Shown: positions 16,768-27,954, numbered from the stretch's first letter. The stretch: 64,000 nucleotides of DNA from JARRPM01 sp963792815 (GCA_963792815.1 CAWBXR010000011.1:319653-383652); one strand, 5' to 3'. Made by a program: numbers and translations. The notes: a model not told the origin generated them from the sequence alone.

Positions 16768-16957
16768 GGCGGTAGTATGTTCCTGTCGATGAGAGCGTGC
16801 CCGGGGTCCGGGGCAGGGCGCCGCCATCATAGCCAGCAATAGAGCCCTGGTCCAAGCAATTGAGCCGTGGCGTGATTCCTGTACCGGCAAAATAGTGAAG
16901 CGGACAGGGCCATTGGTATGCTGTCCGGCGTCACGACTTTTTTAAGGGAGACCCGGT

Positions 16958-18184
16958 TTGAGCAACGAACCCTATATTCTGATCACGGCAGACACCCATG
17001 CCGGGGGCAGTCACGCCCAGTACCGCGAGTATCTCGACCCCGAGTGGCGCGAGGCCTTCGATGAATGGCGCGGCGGCTACCGCAATCCCTCCCAGCAGCA
17101 CTATGGCACCAAGAAGTTGCGCAACTGGGATTTCGAGGTGCGCAGCGCCGACCAGAACAGCCAGGGGGTCGTCGGGGAGGTGGTTTACCCCAATACCGTT
17201 CCGCCGTTTTTTTCCAAGAGTATCGTCACCGCCCAGCCTCCGCGACCGGAACACTACGAGCGTGCGTTGGCGGGGATTCGCGCCCACAACCGCTGGCTCA
17301 AGGACTTCTGCGACGAAGACCCGGTGCGCCGCGCCGGGGTTGGGCTGATACTGCCCAACAATATCGAGGAGGCCATCAAGGATGTCCATTGGATTGCCGA
17401 GGCGGGTTTGCGCGGCGGGGTGTTGCTGCCCCTGGTGCCCGAGGACTGCACCTGGCTCAAGCCGCTGTACCACCCGGACTGGGAACCCCTGTACGCGGCG
17501 ATCCAGGACTGTAACCTGGTCATGAACCAGCATTCCGGCCAGGGCCTGCCGGACTACGGCAGCGGCCCGGTGGCGGAGGCCCTGTGGATATCGGAGGTAC
17601 CTTTCTACTGTAAGCGGGGCTATAGCCACCTGCTGATGAGCGGCGTGTTTGAGCGTTACCCGAAGCTGAAATACATCCTCACCGAGTCCGGCTGCTCCTG
17701 GGCGCCGGCAATGTTGCAGAGCCTGGATCGTATCCACGAGGGCTTCAATGCCGGCGCGATCGGCGAGATGGATTACTCGGGGATGCAGTGGGTGCTGCGG
17801 GAGCCCCCGAGTTTTTACGCCCGGCGCAACTGCTATTACGGCGCCAGTTTTCCCAGCCTGGCGGAGCTCGATGGCCGCGAGCAGGTGGGTGTAGAGCAGA
17901 TCTGCTGGGGTAATGACTATCCCCATTACGAGGGCACTTTCCCCTACAACCTGGAGTCACTGCAGCTGACTTTTCCGGGTGTACCCGAGCGGGAACGCCG
18001 GATGATTCTCGGGGAAAATGCGGCGCGCCTGTATAACTTCGACCTGGAGAAACTGCGTCCGCTGGCGGATCGTTACGGCCCGACCCCCGAGCAGGTCAAC
18101 AGGCCCCTGGCAGAGCTGCCACAGGACAGCGGCTGCTACCTGTTTGTCGATGAGCGCCGGGCCAGGGCCGCAGCCACGGGTTGA
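16958..18184 (+). CDS. Amidohydrolase family 2 (TIM-barrel metal-dependent hydrolase)
   Basis: 408 residues from a TTG start preceded by AAGGGAG at 16944-16950. The start YILITADTHAGGSHAQYREYLD, later LVMNQHSGQG, YILTESGCSWAPAMLQSLDR and the C-terminal WGNDYPHYEGTFPYN match amidohydrolase-2 proteins; the last block holds the conserved catalytic Asp. The first strand carries D-T-H-A rather than D-x-H, so metal binding may differ from classical members. Such enzymes act as decarboxylases or hydrolases on cyclic acids. There is no pathway partner beside it, so no substrate is proposed. Confidence 0.85.
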   Translation: MSNEPYILITADTHAGGSHAQYREYLDPEWREAFDEWRGGYRNPSQQHYGTKKLRNWDFEVRSADQNSQGVVGEVVYPNTVPPFFSKSIVTAQPPRPEHYERALAGIRAHNRWLKDFCDEDPVRRAGVGLILPNNIEEAIKDVHWIAEAGLRGGVLLPLVPEDCTWLKPLYHPDWEPLYAAIQDCNLVMNQHSGQGLPDYGSGPVAEALWISEVPFYCKRGYSHLLMSGVFERYPKLKYILTESGCSWAPAMLQSLDRIHEGFNAGAIGEMDYSGMQWVLREPPSFYARRNCYYGASFPSLAELDGREQVGVEQICWGNDYPHYEGTFPYNLESLQLTFPGVPERERRMILGENAARLYNFDLEKLRPLADRYGPTPEQVNRPLAELPQDSGCYLFVDERRARAAATG

Positions 18185-18196
18185 CCGCTGCGGCGC

Positions 18197-18547
18197 TTAC
18201 TCCCGGGTGTTGGCCAGCACGAGAGTGCTGCAGACAATCACCGCCAGGTCCACCAGCAGCCGGCCGATTTGCAGTGCGCTGTGAGCCCCGTCCGGGGTCG
18301 AGTTGAGCACCAGTGCGGCGGCCGCGGCCGGCGCGGCGATGGCCAGAAACAGGGTGAAACGCGACTGTCCCTGCAGGCCGATACCGATAATGATGTAGAC
18401 CACCCCGATAAATGCGTCGATCAGGGCGGCGCCGGTGAGTGCCCGGAACCACAGCGCCGCCACCTGGCCTATACCCGACAGGGTGATCAGCATGGCCGCC
18501 AGCACGCGCAGGCGCAGGAAGCTGGAGTGTATGGTCTCTTGGCTCAT
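18197..18547 (-). CDS. Small four-helix membrane protein of unknown function
   Basis: 116 residues with about four hydrophobic stretches: VLAAMLITLSGIGQVAALWF, ALIDAFIGVVYIIIGIGLQG, FTLFLAIAAPAAAAALVLN and LLVDLAVIVCSTLVLAN. The middle segments are joined by a short GQSRF loop. No enzymatic motif is visible and I do not recognise the family. It ends 12 bp from the convergent amidohydrolase gene and begins 45 bp downstream of the HMG-CoA lyase stop on the same strand, so it could be the last gene of the liu transcript. Confidence 0.6.
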   Translation of the reverse strand: MSQETIHSSFLRLRVLAAMLITLSGIGQVAALWFRALTGAALIDAFIGVVYIIIGIGLQGQSRFTLFLAIAAPAAAAALVLNSTPDGAHSALQIGRLLVDLAVIVCSTLVLANTRE

Positions 18548-18592
18548 TGAACGTCCCCGGCGAAAGGATCCGGTTCTGGCCGACAGCTTACC

Positions 18593-19497
18593 TCAGGCAG
18601 ACTTCAGGTCCAGTGCGGTGGCGGTACGGGAGCCGTTGGCCCGCCCCAGTACGCCTGAGATGCGGTTGCCCGCGCGCACCAGTGCTTCCAGGTCCAGCCC
18701 CGTCGCGATGCCCAGGCCGTTGAGCATATACACCACGTCCTCGGTGGCGACATTGCCGGAGGCGCCCCTGGCATAGGGGCAGCCACCCAGCCCCGCCAGC
18801 GAGGAATCCACGGTGGCGATGCCGTTTTGCAGGGCGACCAGGATATTGCTCAGGGCCTGGCCGTAGGTGTCGTGGCAGTGCACCGCCAGCTGGCCCGCCT
18901 CGAAGCGCTTCAGCAGCACATCCAGCAGGCGCTGCATGCTGCCGGCGGTGCCGGTGCCGATGGTGTCCCCCAGGGACACCTCGTAACACCCCATGGCCAG
19001 CAGCTCCCCGGTGACCGAGGCCACCGCATCGGGGCCGATCTCGCCTTCATAGGGGCAGCCCAGCACACAGGAGACGTAACCCCGCACCGGTATATCGTGC
19101 TCGCGGGCCGCGGCCATGACCTCGGTGAAGCGCTGCAGGCTCTCGGCGATGCCGCAGTTGATATTCTTGCGGGAGAACGCCTCGGAGGCGGCGGCAAATA
19201 TCGCCACTTCATCCGCGCCGGCGGCCAGGGCCCGCTCGAAGCCCTGCAGGTTGGGGGTGAGGGCGGTGTAGCGCACCCCGGGGCGGCGTGCGATGCCGGC
19301 AAAGACGGCCTCGCTGTCAGCCATCTGGGGAACCCATTTCGGGTTGACGAAGCTGCCCGCCTCGATCACCGTGTGGCCGGCGGCGGCGAGGTCGTCGATC
19401 AGCTGCAGCTTGGCCGCCAGCGGGATTGTCTGCTTTTCATTCTGCAGGCCGTCCCGGGGGCCGACCTCGACCAGCGTTACCTTTGCGGGCAGCGCCA

Positions 19498-19501
<4 letters not shown>
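18593..19501 (-). CDS. liuE: Hydroxymethylglutaryl-CoA lyase
   Basis: 302 residues. The last step of leucine catabolism: cleavage of HMG-CoA into acetyl-CoA and acetoacetate. VTLVEVGPRDGLQNEKQ at the N-terminus carries the catalytic Arg and metal-binding Asp; the C-terminal GLGGCPYARGASGNVATEDV contains the signature Cys; VHCHDTYGQA supplies the metal-binding His residues. Its ATG overlaps the stop of the methylcrotonyl-CoA carboxylase alpha gene (ATGA at 19498-19501), so the two are translationally coupled. It is the last clear member of the liu operon. Confidence 0.95.
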
Positions 19502-21495
<1,994 letters not shown>

Positions 21496-21557
21496 GAGTC
21501 TCTCTCATTTACCTGCCGGGAATGGAACAGAACTGTAAAGCGAACTATTCATCACGA

Positions 21558-23165
21558 TCACATCCTGAACACGCCAAACTTCGACTCTTCAATCGGCGCA
21601 TTGAGACTGGCCGAGATCGCCAGGCCCAGCACCATGCGCGTATCCGCCGGGTCGATCACCCCGTCATCCCACAGGCGCGCCGACGCATAGTAGGGATGAC
21701 CCTGCTTCTCATAGAGATCGAGGATCGGTTGCTTGAACGCGGCCTCCTCCTCGGCAGTCATCGCCTTGCCGTCGCGGGAAAGCACATCCTGGCGCACAGT
21801 AGCCAGCACACCGGCCGCCTGCTCCCCGCCCATCACCGAGATGCGGGCATTGGGCCACATGAACATCAGGCGCGGCTCGTAGGCCCGGCCGCACATGGCG
21901 TAATTGCCAGCGCCGAATGAGCCGCCGATGATCACGGTGAACTTCGGCACATTGGCGCAGGCCACCGCGTGCACCATCTTGGCCCCGTGCCGGGCGATAC
22001 CGCCGGCCTCGTACTGCTTGCCCACCATAAAGCCGGTGATGTTCTGCAGGAACACCAGCGGTGTTTTGCGCTGGGCGCAGAGTTCGACGAAGTGGGCGCC
22101 CTTGACCGCGGACTCGCCGAACAGAATGCCGTTGTTGGCGATGATGCCCACCGGGTAGCCGTGGATACGGGCGAAGCCACAGACCAGGGTCTCGCCGTAC
22201 AGGGCCTTGAACTCGTCGAAGTCCGAGCCGTCGACGATGCGGGCGATCACCTCGCGCACATCGTAGGGCTGCTTCTTGTCCGCCGGGATGACGCCGTAGA
22301 TATCCTCCACCGGGTACAGGGGCTCCACCGGTTCCCGCAGGTCCATCGATACCGGTTTAACCCGGTTCAGGCGGCCGACGGCGCGGCGCACCAGTTCCAG
22401 CGCGTGGTGGTCATTGTTGGCGTAGTGGTCGGTGACGCCCGAGGTGCGGCAGTGCACGTCCGCGCCGCCGAGCTCTTCCGCACTGACGATTTCCCCGGTG
22501 GCGGCTTTCACCAGCGGCGGCCCCCCCAGGAAAATGGTGCCCTGGTTCTTCACGATAATAGACTCGTCCGCCATGGCGGGCAGGTAGGCGCCGCCAGCGG
22601 TGCAGGACCCGAGCACCGCGGCGATCTGGGGGATACCCATGGCGGACATGCGGGCCTGGTTGTAAAAGGCGTGGCCGAAGTGCTCCCGGTCGGGAAAGAC
22701 CTCATCCTGCAGCGGCAGGAAGGCCCCGCCGGAGTCCACCAGGTAGATACAGGGCAGGCGGTTTTCCTGGGCGATGGTCTGGGCGCGGCCCTGCTTCTTG
22801 ACGGTCAGCGGGTAGTAGGTGCCGCCCTTGACCGTGGCGTCGTTGACAAAAATCATGCACTCCTGGCCGGCGATACGGCCGATGCCGGTGATGATGCCGG
22901 CGCCGGGCACGTTATCCTCATAGACCTGGTGAGCCGCCAGCTGGGACAGTTCCAGGAACGGCGAGCCGGGGTCCAGCACCGCGTTGAGCCGTTCCCTTGG
23001 CAGCAGTTTGCCGCGGGAGGTGTGGCGCTCCTGGGCCTTGGCGCCGCCGCCCTGGCGGACCTGGTCGACCACCTTGCGCAGGTCATCAACCTGGGCCTGC
23101 ATATCCTCGCGGTTGGCGATGAAGCCGGCGTCCCGGGTGTTGATGCGTGACTGGATGACACTCAT
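21558..23165 (-). CDS. liuB: 3-methylcrotonyl-CoA carboxylase, beta (carboxyltransferase) subunit
   Basis: 535 residues, normal length. Carboxyltransferase features: RLNAVLDPGSPFLELSQLA, IGRIAGQECMIFVNDATVKGGTYYPLTVKKQ, LVDSGGAFLPLQDEVFPD and, in the second half, FLQNITGFMVGKQYEAGGIARHGAKM with GGSFGAGNYAMCGRAYEP forming the oxyanion holes and acyl-CoA pocket. It transfers the carboxyl group from biotin to 3-methylcrotonyl-CoA. The gene begins 8 bp after liuA. The GGIARHGAKMV segment is typical of the MCC rather than the propionyl-CoA carboxylase branch. Confidence 0.95.
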   Translation of the reverse strand: MSVIQSRINTRDAGFIANREDMQAQVDDLRKVVDQVRQGGGAKAQERHTSRGKLLPRERLNAVLDPGSPFLELSQLAAHQVYEDNVPGAGIITGIGRIAGQECMIFVNDATVKGGTYYPLTVKKQGRAQTIAQENRLPCIYLVDSGGAFLPLQDEVFPDREHFGHAFYNQARMSAMGIPQIAAVLGSCTAGGAYLPAMADESIIVKNQGTIFLGGPPLVKAATGEIVSAEELGGADVHCRTSGVTDHYANNDHHALELVRRAVGRLNRVKPVSMDLREPVEPLYPVEDIYGVIPADKKQPYDVREVIARIVDGSDFDEFKALYGETLVCGFARIHGYPVGIIANNGILFGESAVKGAHFVELCAQRKTPLVFLQNITGFMVGKQYEAGGIARHGAKMVHAVACANVPKFTVIIGGSFGAGNYAMCGRAYEPRLMFMWPNARISVMGGEQAAGVLATVRQDVLSRDGKAMTAEEEAAFKQPILDLYEKQGHPYYASARLWDDGVIDPADTRMVLGLAISASLNAPIEESKFGVFRM

Positions 23166-23173
23166 ACAGGGTC

Positions 23174-24343
23174 CTATGCGGTTGCGTTGAACAGTTCGCG
23201 GCCGATCAGCATCCGGCGGATCTCCGAGGTGCCCGCGCCGATTTCGTACAGTTTTGCGTCCCGCAGCAGGCGGCCGGCATTGGACTCGTTAGTGTAGCCG
23301 AAGCCGCCGAGGGCCTGGATCGCCTGCAGCGCCATCTGGGTAGCTTTTTCCGCCGTGTACAGGATGACCGCCGCGCAGTCCTGGCGGGTTTCCTCGCCCC
23401 GGTCACAGGCGCCGGCCACCGCATACAGGTAGGCGCGACAGGCACTCAGGTCCGCGTACATGTCCGCCAGCTTGCCCTGCATCAGCTGGAACTCGCCGAT
23501 ACTTTGGCCGAATTGCTTGCGCGTATGCAGGTAGGGTAGCACCTCGTCGATGCAGGCCTGCATGATGCCCACCGGTCCACCGGACAGCACGGTGCGCTCG
23601 TAGTCCAGTCCCGACATGAGAATCCTGACGCCCTCGCCTTCACCGCGCATCACGTTTTCCGCGGGCACTTCCGCGTCCTCGAACACCAGCTCGCAGGTGT
23701 TGGAGCCGCGCATGCCCAGTTTGTCCAGCTTGGGGGAGCGGGAGAAGCCGGGGAAGTCCCGCTCCACCAGGAAGGCGGTAATGCCCCTGGAGCCCGCAGC
23801 CGGGTCGGTCTTGGCGTAGATGACATAGACATCCGCGTCGGGCCCGTTGGTTATCCACATCTTGGTGCCATTGAGAATGTACTTGTCACCCTCCCTGCGG
23901 GCGGCCAGCTTCATGCTGACCACGTCGGAGCCGGCATTGGCCTCGGACATGGCCAGCGCGCCAATATGTTCGCCGCTGCACAGTTTGGGCAGGTATTTCT
24001 GCTTCTGCGCTTCACTGCCGTTCTTGCGAATCTGGTTCAGGCACAGGTTTGACATGGCGCCGTAGGACAGGCCGACGGATGCCGAGGCCCGGCTGATCTC
24101 TTCCATCACGATGGAGTGGGCCAGGTAGCCCATATTGCTGCCGCCGTACTCTTCGTCAACCGTAATGCCCAGCAGGCCCATCTCTCCGAACTTGCGCCAC
24201 AGGTCGGCGGGGAACTGGTTGTCGCGGTCGATCTGGGCCGCCCGCGGCGCGATCTCTTTCTGGCACATCTGGTAAACCGCGTCGCGCAGCATGTCCAGCT
24301 CTTCGCCGAGGCCGAAATTCAGGGTGGGGTATCCGGTATTCAT
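23174..24343 (-). CDS. liuA: Isovaleryl-CoA dehydrogenase
   Basis: 389 residues. An acyl-CoA dehydrogenase that oxidises isovaleryl-CoA to 3-methylcrotonyl-CoA with FAD, passing electrons to ETF. Visible are EEYGGSNMGYLAHSIVMEEISRASASVGLSYGAMSNL, ALAMSEANAGSDVVSMKLAA, WITNGPDADVYVIYAKT and the C-terminal ALGGFGYTNESNAGRLLRDAKLYEIGAGTSEIRRMLIGREL. The combination fits the isovaleryl-CoA branch, and the operon confirms it. The start ATG overlaps the stop of the MerR regulator gene (24340-24343). Confidence 0.96.
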   Translation of the reverse strand: MNTGYPTLNFGLGEELDMLRDAVYQMCQKEIAPRAAQIDRDNQFPADLWRKFGEMGLLGITVDEEYGGSNMGYLAHSIVMEEISRASASVGLSYGAMSNLCLNQIRKNGSEAQKQKYLPKLCSGEHIGALAMSEANAGSDVVSMKLAARREGDKYILNGTKMWITNGPDADVYVIYAKTDPAAGSRGITAFLVERDFPGFSRSPKLDKLGMRGSNTCELVFEDAEVPAENVMRGEGEGVRILMSGLDYERTVLSGGPVGIMQACIDEVLPYLHTRKQFGQSIGEFQLMQGKLADMYADLSACRAYLYAVAGACDRGEETRQDCAAVILYTAEKATQMALQAIQALGGFGYTNESNAGRLLRDAKLYEIGAGTSEIRRMLIGRELFNATA

Positions 24344-24768
24344 GGTGGTGTCCTGTCAGTGTTTTTCAGGTTTGGGGGTTTTTTGCGGGCTTTGCCGCCG
24401 GCCAGGGATTCCTCGCACAGGCTCTGGACCTCATCGAGGCCCGCCAGCATGTCGTCTATGTCCCTTTTTTGCTGCAGCAGGCTCTCGCGCCGACGCTTCA
24501 CGTTGTCGATAAGTGAGCGCAGCTGCTCGGCGTTGTTGTGTTCGGGGTCGTACATGTCGATGAAATCGACGCACTCCTGCAGGGTCATGCCAATGCGCTT
24601 GCCCCTGAGGATAAGCTTGATCCGCACCCGGTCGGAGTTGGAGTACAGCCGCTTCTGTCCTTCCCGCATTGGGCTGATCAAGCCCTTTTCCTCATAGAAC
24701 CGGATGGTCCGGGTGGTTACCCCGAATTCCTGCGCCAGCTCTGAGATGGTGTGGGTATTGCCAGTCAT
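24340..24768 (-). CDS. liuR: MerR-family regulator of leucine/isovalerate catabolism
   Basis: 142 residues. The N-terminal winged helix (TISELAQEFGVTTRTIRFYEEKGLISPMREGQKRLYSNSDRVRIKLILRGKRIGM) is MerR type; the C-terminal half is a dimerising coiled coil (LRSLIDNVKRRRESLLQQKRDIDDML) without metal-binding cysteines. As first gene of the liu operon with a LiuR-type palindrome 48 bp upstream of its start, it almost certainly autoregulates the operon. The known family responds to pathway intermediates rather than metals. Its stop overlaps liuA. Confidence 0.93.
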   Translation of the reverse strand: MTGNTHTISELAQEFGVTTRTIRFYEEKGLISPMREGQKRLYSNSDRVRIKLILRGKRIGMTLQECVDFIDMYDPEHNNAEQLRSLIDNVKRRRESLLQQKRDIDDMLAGLDEVQSLCEESLAGGKARKKPPNLKNTDRTPP

Positions 24769-24816
24769 TGGGCCTGATCCCGGGTTATTGCCGCTGGAGA
24801 GGTAATATAGCGCAAG

Positions 24817-24838
24817 TTTACGTTAACGTAAACGTTAA
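24817..24838. promoter_or_regulatory. LiuR operator (two overlapping palindromes)
   Basis: TTTACGTTAACGTAAA at 24817-24832 is a perfect 16 bp palindrome matching the LiuR binding consensus known in gammaproteobacteria. A second palindrome, TTAACGTAAACGTTAA at 24823-24838, has perfect 7 bp arms around central AA and overlaps the first with a 6 bp offset. The site is 48 bp upstream of liuR and 67 bp from the end of the isomerase gene, so it most likely controls liuRABDE. Confidence 0.9.
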
Positions 24839-24905
24839 TTGGTGCCTCTTCGGTGGCAGAATAAATTACCCGAAAAGCGGGGCACGCTGTCCGCCCTGCA
24901 CTGAA

Positions 24906-25547
24906 CTAGCGCGCGGCCAGCAACTGCTGCAACCGGTGTTCCACCAGTGTCAGCCGGTCGTTGCCGAAATACATGTCGTCGCCATTGATAAAGATGGTCG
25001 GTGAACCGAAGCCGCCCCGCGTTATCAGCTCGTCGGTATTGCCGCGCAGCAGATCTTTATAGGGCTGGCTCGCGATGGCGGCGAAGAAGCCCGCCGGGTC
25101 CAGCCCGACTTGCCGACAGATGGCCGCCAGCACCTCGTCGCTGGCAATGTCGGGAGTTTCTCCGCCCCAGTATGTTGCGAACACGGCCCCGGAGTAGGGC
25201 AGCAGCAGCCCCTGCTCCTGGGCGTAAAACGCCCCTCGCATGGCCTTGACGCTGTTTATGGGGTGTCCCGCCGGCATCCTGGCGGTCACCCCGCAAAGCT
25301 CGGCCCAGTCCCCCAGGTCCTTGAGGTAATAGGCCAGCTTTCGCTCATTTTCCGGTCGGGTGAACATCGCCTCGCGGCTGCTGTACACCTGCTGGTTGAC
25401 CGCGTTGAACACCCCGCCCACCAGGATGGGACGCCAGCGCACGGGCAGGCCCAGGCGCTCCACCAGGGGAACCATCCGGGTGAAGGCGAAATAGGTCCAG
25501 GGGCTGGAACAGTCGTAGAAAAATTCAATTTCGATAGTTTTTGTCAC
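24906..25547 (-). CDS. 2-hydroxychromene-2-carboxylate isomerase family protein (DsbA/kappa-GST fold)
   Basis: 213 residues. IEFFYDCSSPWTYFAFTRM at the N-terminus is the start of a DsbA-like thioredoxin fold in which the CxxC is replaced by C-S-S-P-W, the arrangement in HCCA isomerase and kappa-class glutathione transferases. RWRPILVGGVFNAVNQ, the middle helical insert, and the cis-proline block GGFGSPTIFINGDDMYFGNDRL near the end agree. Family members isomerise naphthalene-pathway intermediates with glutathione, but many have other roles; there are no aromatic degradation genes nearby. It lies upstream of liuR on the same strand and is divergent from proA. Confidence 0.85.
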   Translation of the reverse strand: MTKTIEIEFFYDCSSPWTYFAFTRMVPLVERLGLPVRWRPILVGGVFNAVNQQVYSSREAMFTRPENERKLAYYLKDLGDWAELCGVTARMPAGHPINSVKAMRGAFYAQEQGLLLPYSGAVFATYWGGETPDIASDEVLAAICRQVGLDPAGFFAAIASQPYKDLLRGNTDELITRGGFGSPTIFINGDDMYFGNDRLTLVEHRLQQLLAAR

Positions 25548-25643
25548 CTGTTACCCCCGGGGATAATTTCTGCGATGAGCTTAGCACAAGGCCCCGGGCC
25601 TTCGGGTATAATGCCGGCTTTTGCCAGAAGCAGAGCCCTCTTG

Positions 25644-26902
25644 ATGGACGTTGACCAGTACATGACCGACCTGGGTCGGGCGGCCCGCGCCGCCTCGCGT
25701 GGGGTAGCCGCGTCCAGCACGGCCGTACGCAACCGGGCACTGCTGGCGACTCGGGACGCACTGGATGGCGCCCGGGCAAAGCTGGCCAAGGCCAATGCCG
25801 ACGACCTGGCGCGGGGCGCTGCCAACGGCCTGGCCGCCCCGCTGATGGATCGCCTTGAGCTCACGCCGGCGCGTATCGACGCCATGCTGGAGGGTTTGCG
25901 CCAGGTGGCCGAATTGCCCGACCCGGTGGGCGCCATCACCGGCATGAACACCATGCCGAGCGGGATCCAGGTCGGCCGCATGCGGGTGCCGCTGGGTGTT
26001 ATCGGCATCATTTACGAATCGCGGCCCAATGTCACCGTTGAAGCGGCAAGCCTGTGCCTGAAGTCCGGCAATGCCACTATTTTGCGCGGCGGGTCCGAGG
26101 CCCTGGCGTCGAACTGCGCGATCGCGGATTGCCTGGCCCAGGGCCTGCGGGCCGCAGGGCTGCCGGAGACTGCGGTCCAGGTGGTGAACACGCCGGACCG
26201 GGCGGCGGTAGGGCGCCTGATTACCATGCCTGACTACGTGGACGTGATCGTGCCCCGCGGCGGCAAGGGCCTGATAGAGCGGATCAGTGCCGAGTCCCGG
26301 GTGCCCGTCATCAAGCACCTCGACGGTGTCTGTCACGTCTATATAGACGATGGTGCCGACGCGGACATGGCCATTGCCATCGCGATCAATGCCAAGACCC
26401 AGCGCTACGGCACCTGCAATACCATGGAAACCCTGCTGGTGGCCGAGTCGGAGGCGGCCGCGCTGTTGCCGCGGCTGGCCGCGGCGTACGCCGAGGCCGG
26501 CGTCGAGCTGCGCGGCTGCGAGCGGACCCTGGCCATTCTGCCCCAGGCGACAGTCGGCTACCGAACAGGACTGGCGAGAGGAATACCTTGCACCCATCCT
26601 GGCGGTGCGCGTGGTGCGCGACCTGGAGGCTGCCATCGAACACATCAATACCTACAGCTCCCTGCACACCGACAGCATTGTCACCCGCGACCACGGCCGG
26701 GCCATGCGCTTCCTGCGCGAGGTGGATTCCAGCTCCGTCATGGTCAACGCTTCCACTCGCTTTCGCCGACGGTTTCGAGTACGGCCTGGGCGCAGAGATC
26801 GGTATCTCTACCGACAAGCTGCACGCCCGTGGCCCGGTCGGTCTCGAGGGCCTCACCTCGCTGAAATACGTGGTATTTGGTGAGGGGCAGGTCCGCACTT
26901 GA
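25644..26902 (+). pseudogene. proA: Gamma-glutamyl phosphate reductase, interrupted by two frameshifts
   Basis: ProA reduces gamma-glutamyl phosphate to glutamate semialdehyde in proline synthesis. From ATG 25644 the sequence is normal through GVIGIIYESRPNVTVEAASLCLKSGNA, PRGGKGLIERI and the catalytic-Cys block NAKTQRYGTCNTMETLLV to ERTLAILPQATV. It then shifts near 26556 to TEQDWREEYLAPILAVRVVRDLEAAIEHINTY, and shifts again near 26761-26763 to ADGFEYGLGAEIGISTDKLHARGPVGLEGLTSLKY, ending at TGA 26902. Each shift is cured by removing one base, an extra G in TCGGCT and an extra T in CGCTTTCGCC. All conserved blocks survive, so a sequencing error or very recent damage is likely. The stop overlaps nadD. 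Confidence 0.9.
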
Positions 26903-27555
26903 GTGAGTCGCCGGCACCACTGATCCCGGTGGGGGTCTTTGGTGGAACCTTTGACCCGGTTCACTACGGCCACCTGCGCTCCGCGCTGGAACTGGTGGAG
27001 CGCCTGCAACTGCGGGAGTTGCACCTGATGCCATCCGCGGTACCCCCGCACCGGGATACGCCTGCCTGTGCCGCCGCCCACCGCGCTGCCATGGTTGCCC
27101 TGGCAGTGGCGGGGGAGCCCCGGCTGGTCTGCGACAACAGGGAACTCGGGCGAGAGGGCGCTTCCTATACCATCGACAGCCTGATCGAACTGCGGGGCGA
27201 GCTGGGCGACGGCCACAGCCTCTGCCTGGTGCTGGGGTGCGATGCGGTGCTGGCTATAGAAAGCTGGCATCGCTGGCAGGAGTTGCTGGATTGGGCTCAC
27301 GTGGTAGTCATCGCCCGGCCCGGCTGGCAGCTGCCGGCGGAGGGGCCGGTTGCCGACTGGCTGGGACGCCACCGCCTGGTGGACTCTTGCGGGCTGCGCC
27401 GGCGCCCCAACGGCGGTATTCTTGTGGAGGAGTTGCGCCCCCTGGCCATCTCCTCCACCGAAATACGCGGCCTGCTGGCCGGGGGGCGATCCCCGCGCTA
27501 CCTTTTGCCGCAGGCAGTACTGGAATATATTGAAGCCCACGATCTCTACCATTGA
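26899..27555 (+). CDS. nadD: Nicotinate-mononucleotide adenylyltransferase
   Basis: 218 residues from a TTG start that overlaps the proA stop (TTGA). It adenylates NaMN in NAD synthesis. The nucleotidyltransferase signature GVFGGTFDPVHYGHLRSALE is at the N-terminus; SYTIDSLIEL, LGCDAVLAIESWHRWQELL and the C-terminal ISSTEIRGLLAGGRSPRYLLPQAV are NadD motifs. It precedes rsfS and rlmH as in most gammaproteobacteria. Its last 19 bases, including the stop, are repeated in tandem just downstream. Confidence 0.95.
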   Translation: MSESPAPLIPVGVFGGTFDPVHYGHLRSALELVERLQLRELHLMPSAVPPHRDTPACAAAHRAAMVALAVAGEPRLVCDNRELGREGASYTIDSLIELRGELGDGHSLCLVLGCDAVLAIESWHRWQELLDWAHVVVIARPGWQLPAEGPVADWLGRHRLVDSCGLRRRPNGGILVEELRPLAISSTEIRGLLAGGRSPRYLLPQAVLEYIEAHDLYH

Positions 27556-27575
27556 CCACGATCTCTAGCATTGAA
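27538..27575. repeat. 19 bp tandem duplication of the nadD 3' end
   Basis: CACGATCTCTACCATTGAC at 27538-27556 is immediately followed by CACGATCTCTAGCATTGAA at 27557-27575, differing at two positions. The first copy encodes the last residues HDLYH and the stop of nadD, so the duplication lies downstream of the stop and leaves the protein unchanged. Confidence 0.9.
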
Positions 27576-27618
27576 GAGGTAATTGATGAAGCGACACTAC
27601 ACGGAATGAGCAGACACA

Positions 27619-27954
27619 ATGGACGCTGAAGCGCAGAAGAAAATTGTCGTCGACGCCCTGGAAGACCTCAAGGCTGTCAACATTGTCACCCTGGATGTCA
27701 CCGGACTGACCGATGTCATGGATTTCCTGATCATTGCCAGCGGTACATCCAGCCGGCATGTGAAGTCCCTGGCTGACAATGTCTGTATGCAGGCGAAGAA
27801 ACGGGATCTGCGTCCACTCGGTGTTGAGGGCGAAGACGTGGGCGAGTGGGTGCTGGTGGATTTTGGCGACGTGGTAGCTCACGTCATGCTGCCCGCCACC
27901 CGTGACTTCTACGATCTGGAGCGCCTCTGGGTTAATCCCGACGCTCCCACCTGA
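27619..27954 (+). CDS. rsfS: Ribosome silencing factor RsfS
   Basis: 111 residues. VVDALEDLKAVNIVTLDVTGLTDVMDFLIIASGTSSRHVKSLADNV, then GEDVGEWVLVDFGDVVAHVMLPATRDFYDLERLW, are the two conserved blocks of the RsfS/YbeB/Iojap family. The protein binds ribosomal protein uL14 on the 50S subunit and blocks subunit joining when nutrients are short. Its stop overlaps the rlmH start (TGATG at 27952-27956), in the conserved nadD-rsfS-rlmH order. Confidence 0.95.
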   Translation: MDAEAQKKIVVDALEDLKAVNIVTLDVTGLTDVMDFLIIASGTSSRHVKSLADNVCMQAKKRDLRPLGVEGEDVGEWVLVDFGDVVAHVMLPATRDFYDLERLWVNPDAPT

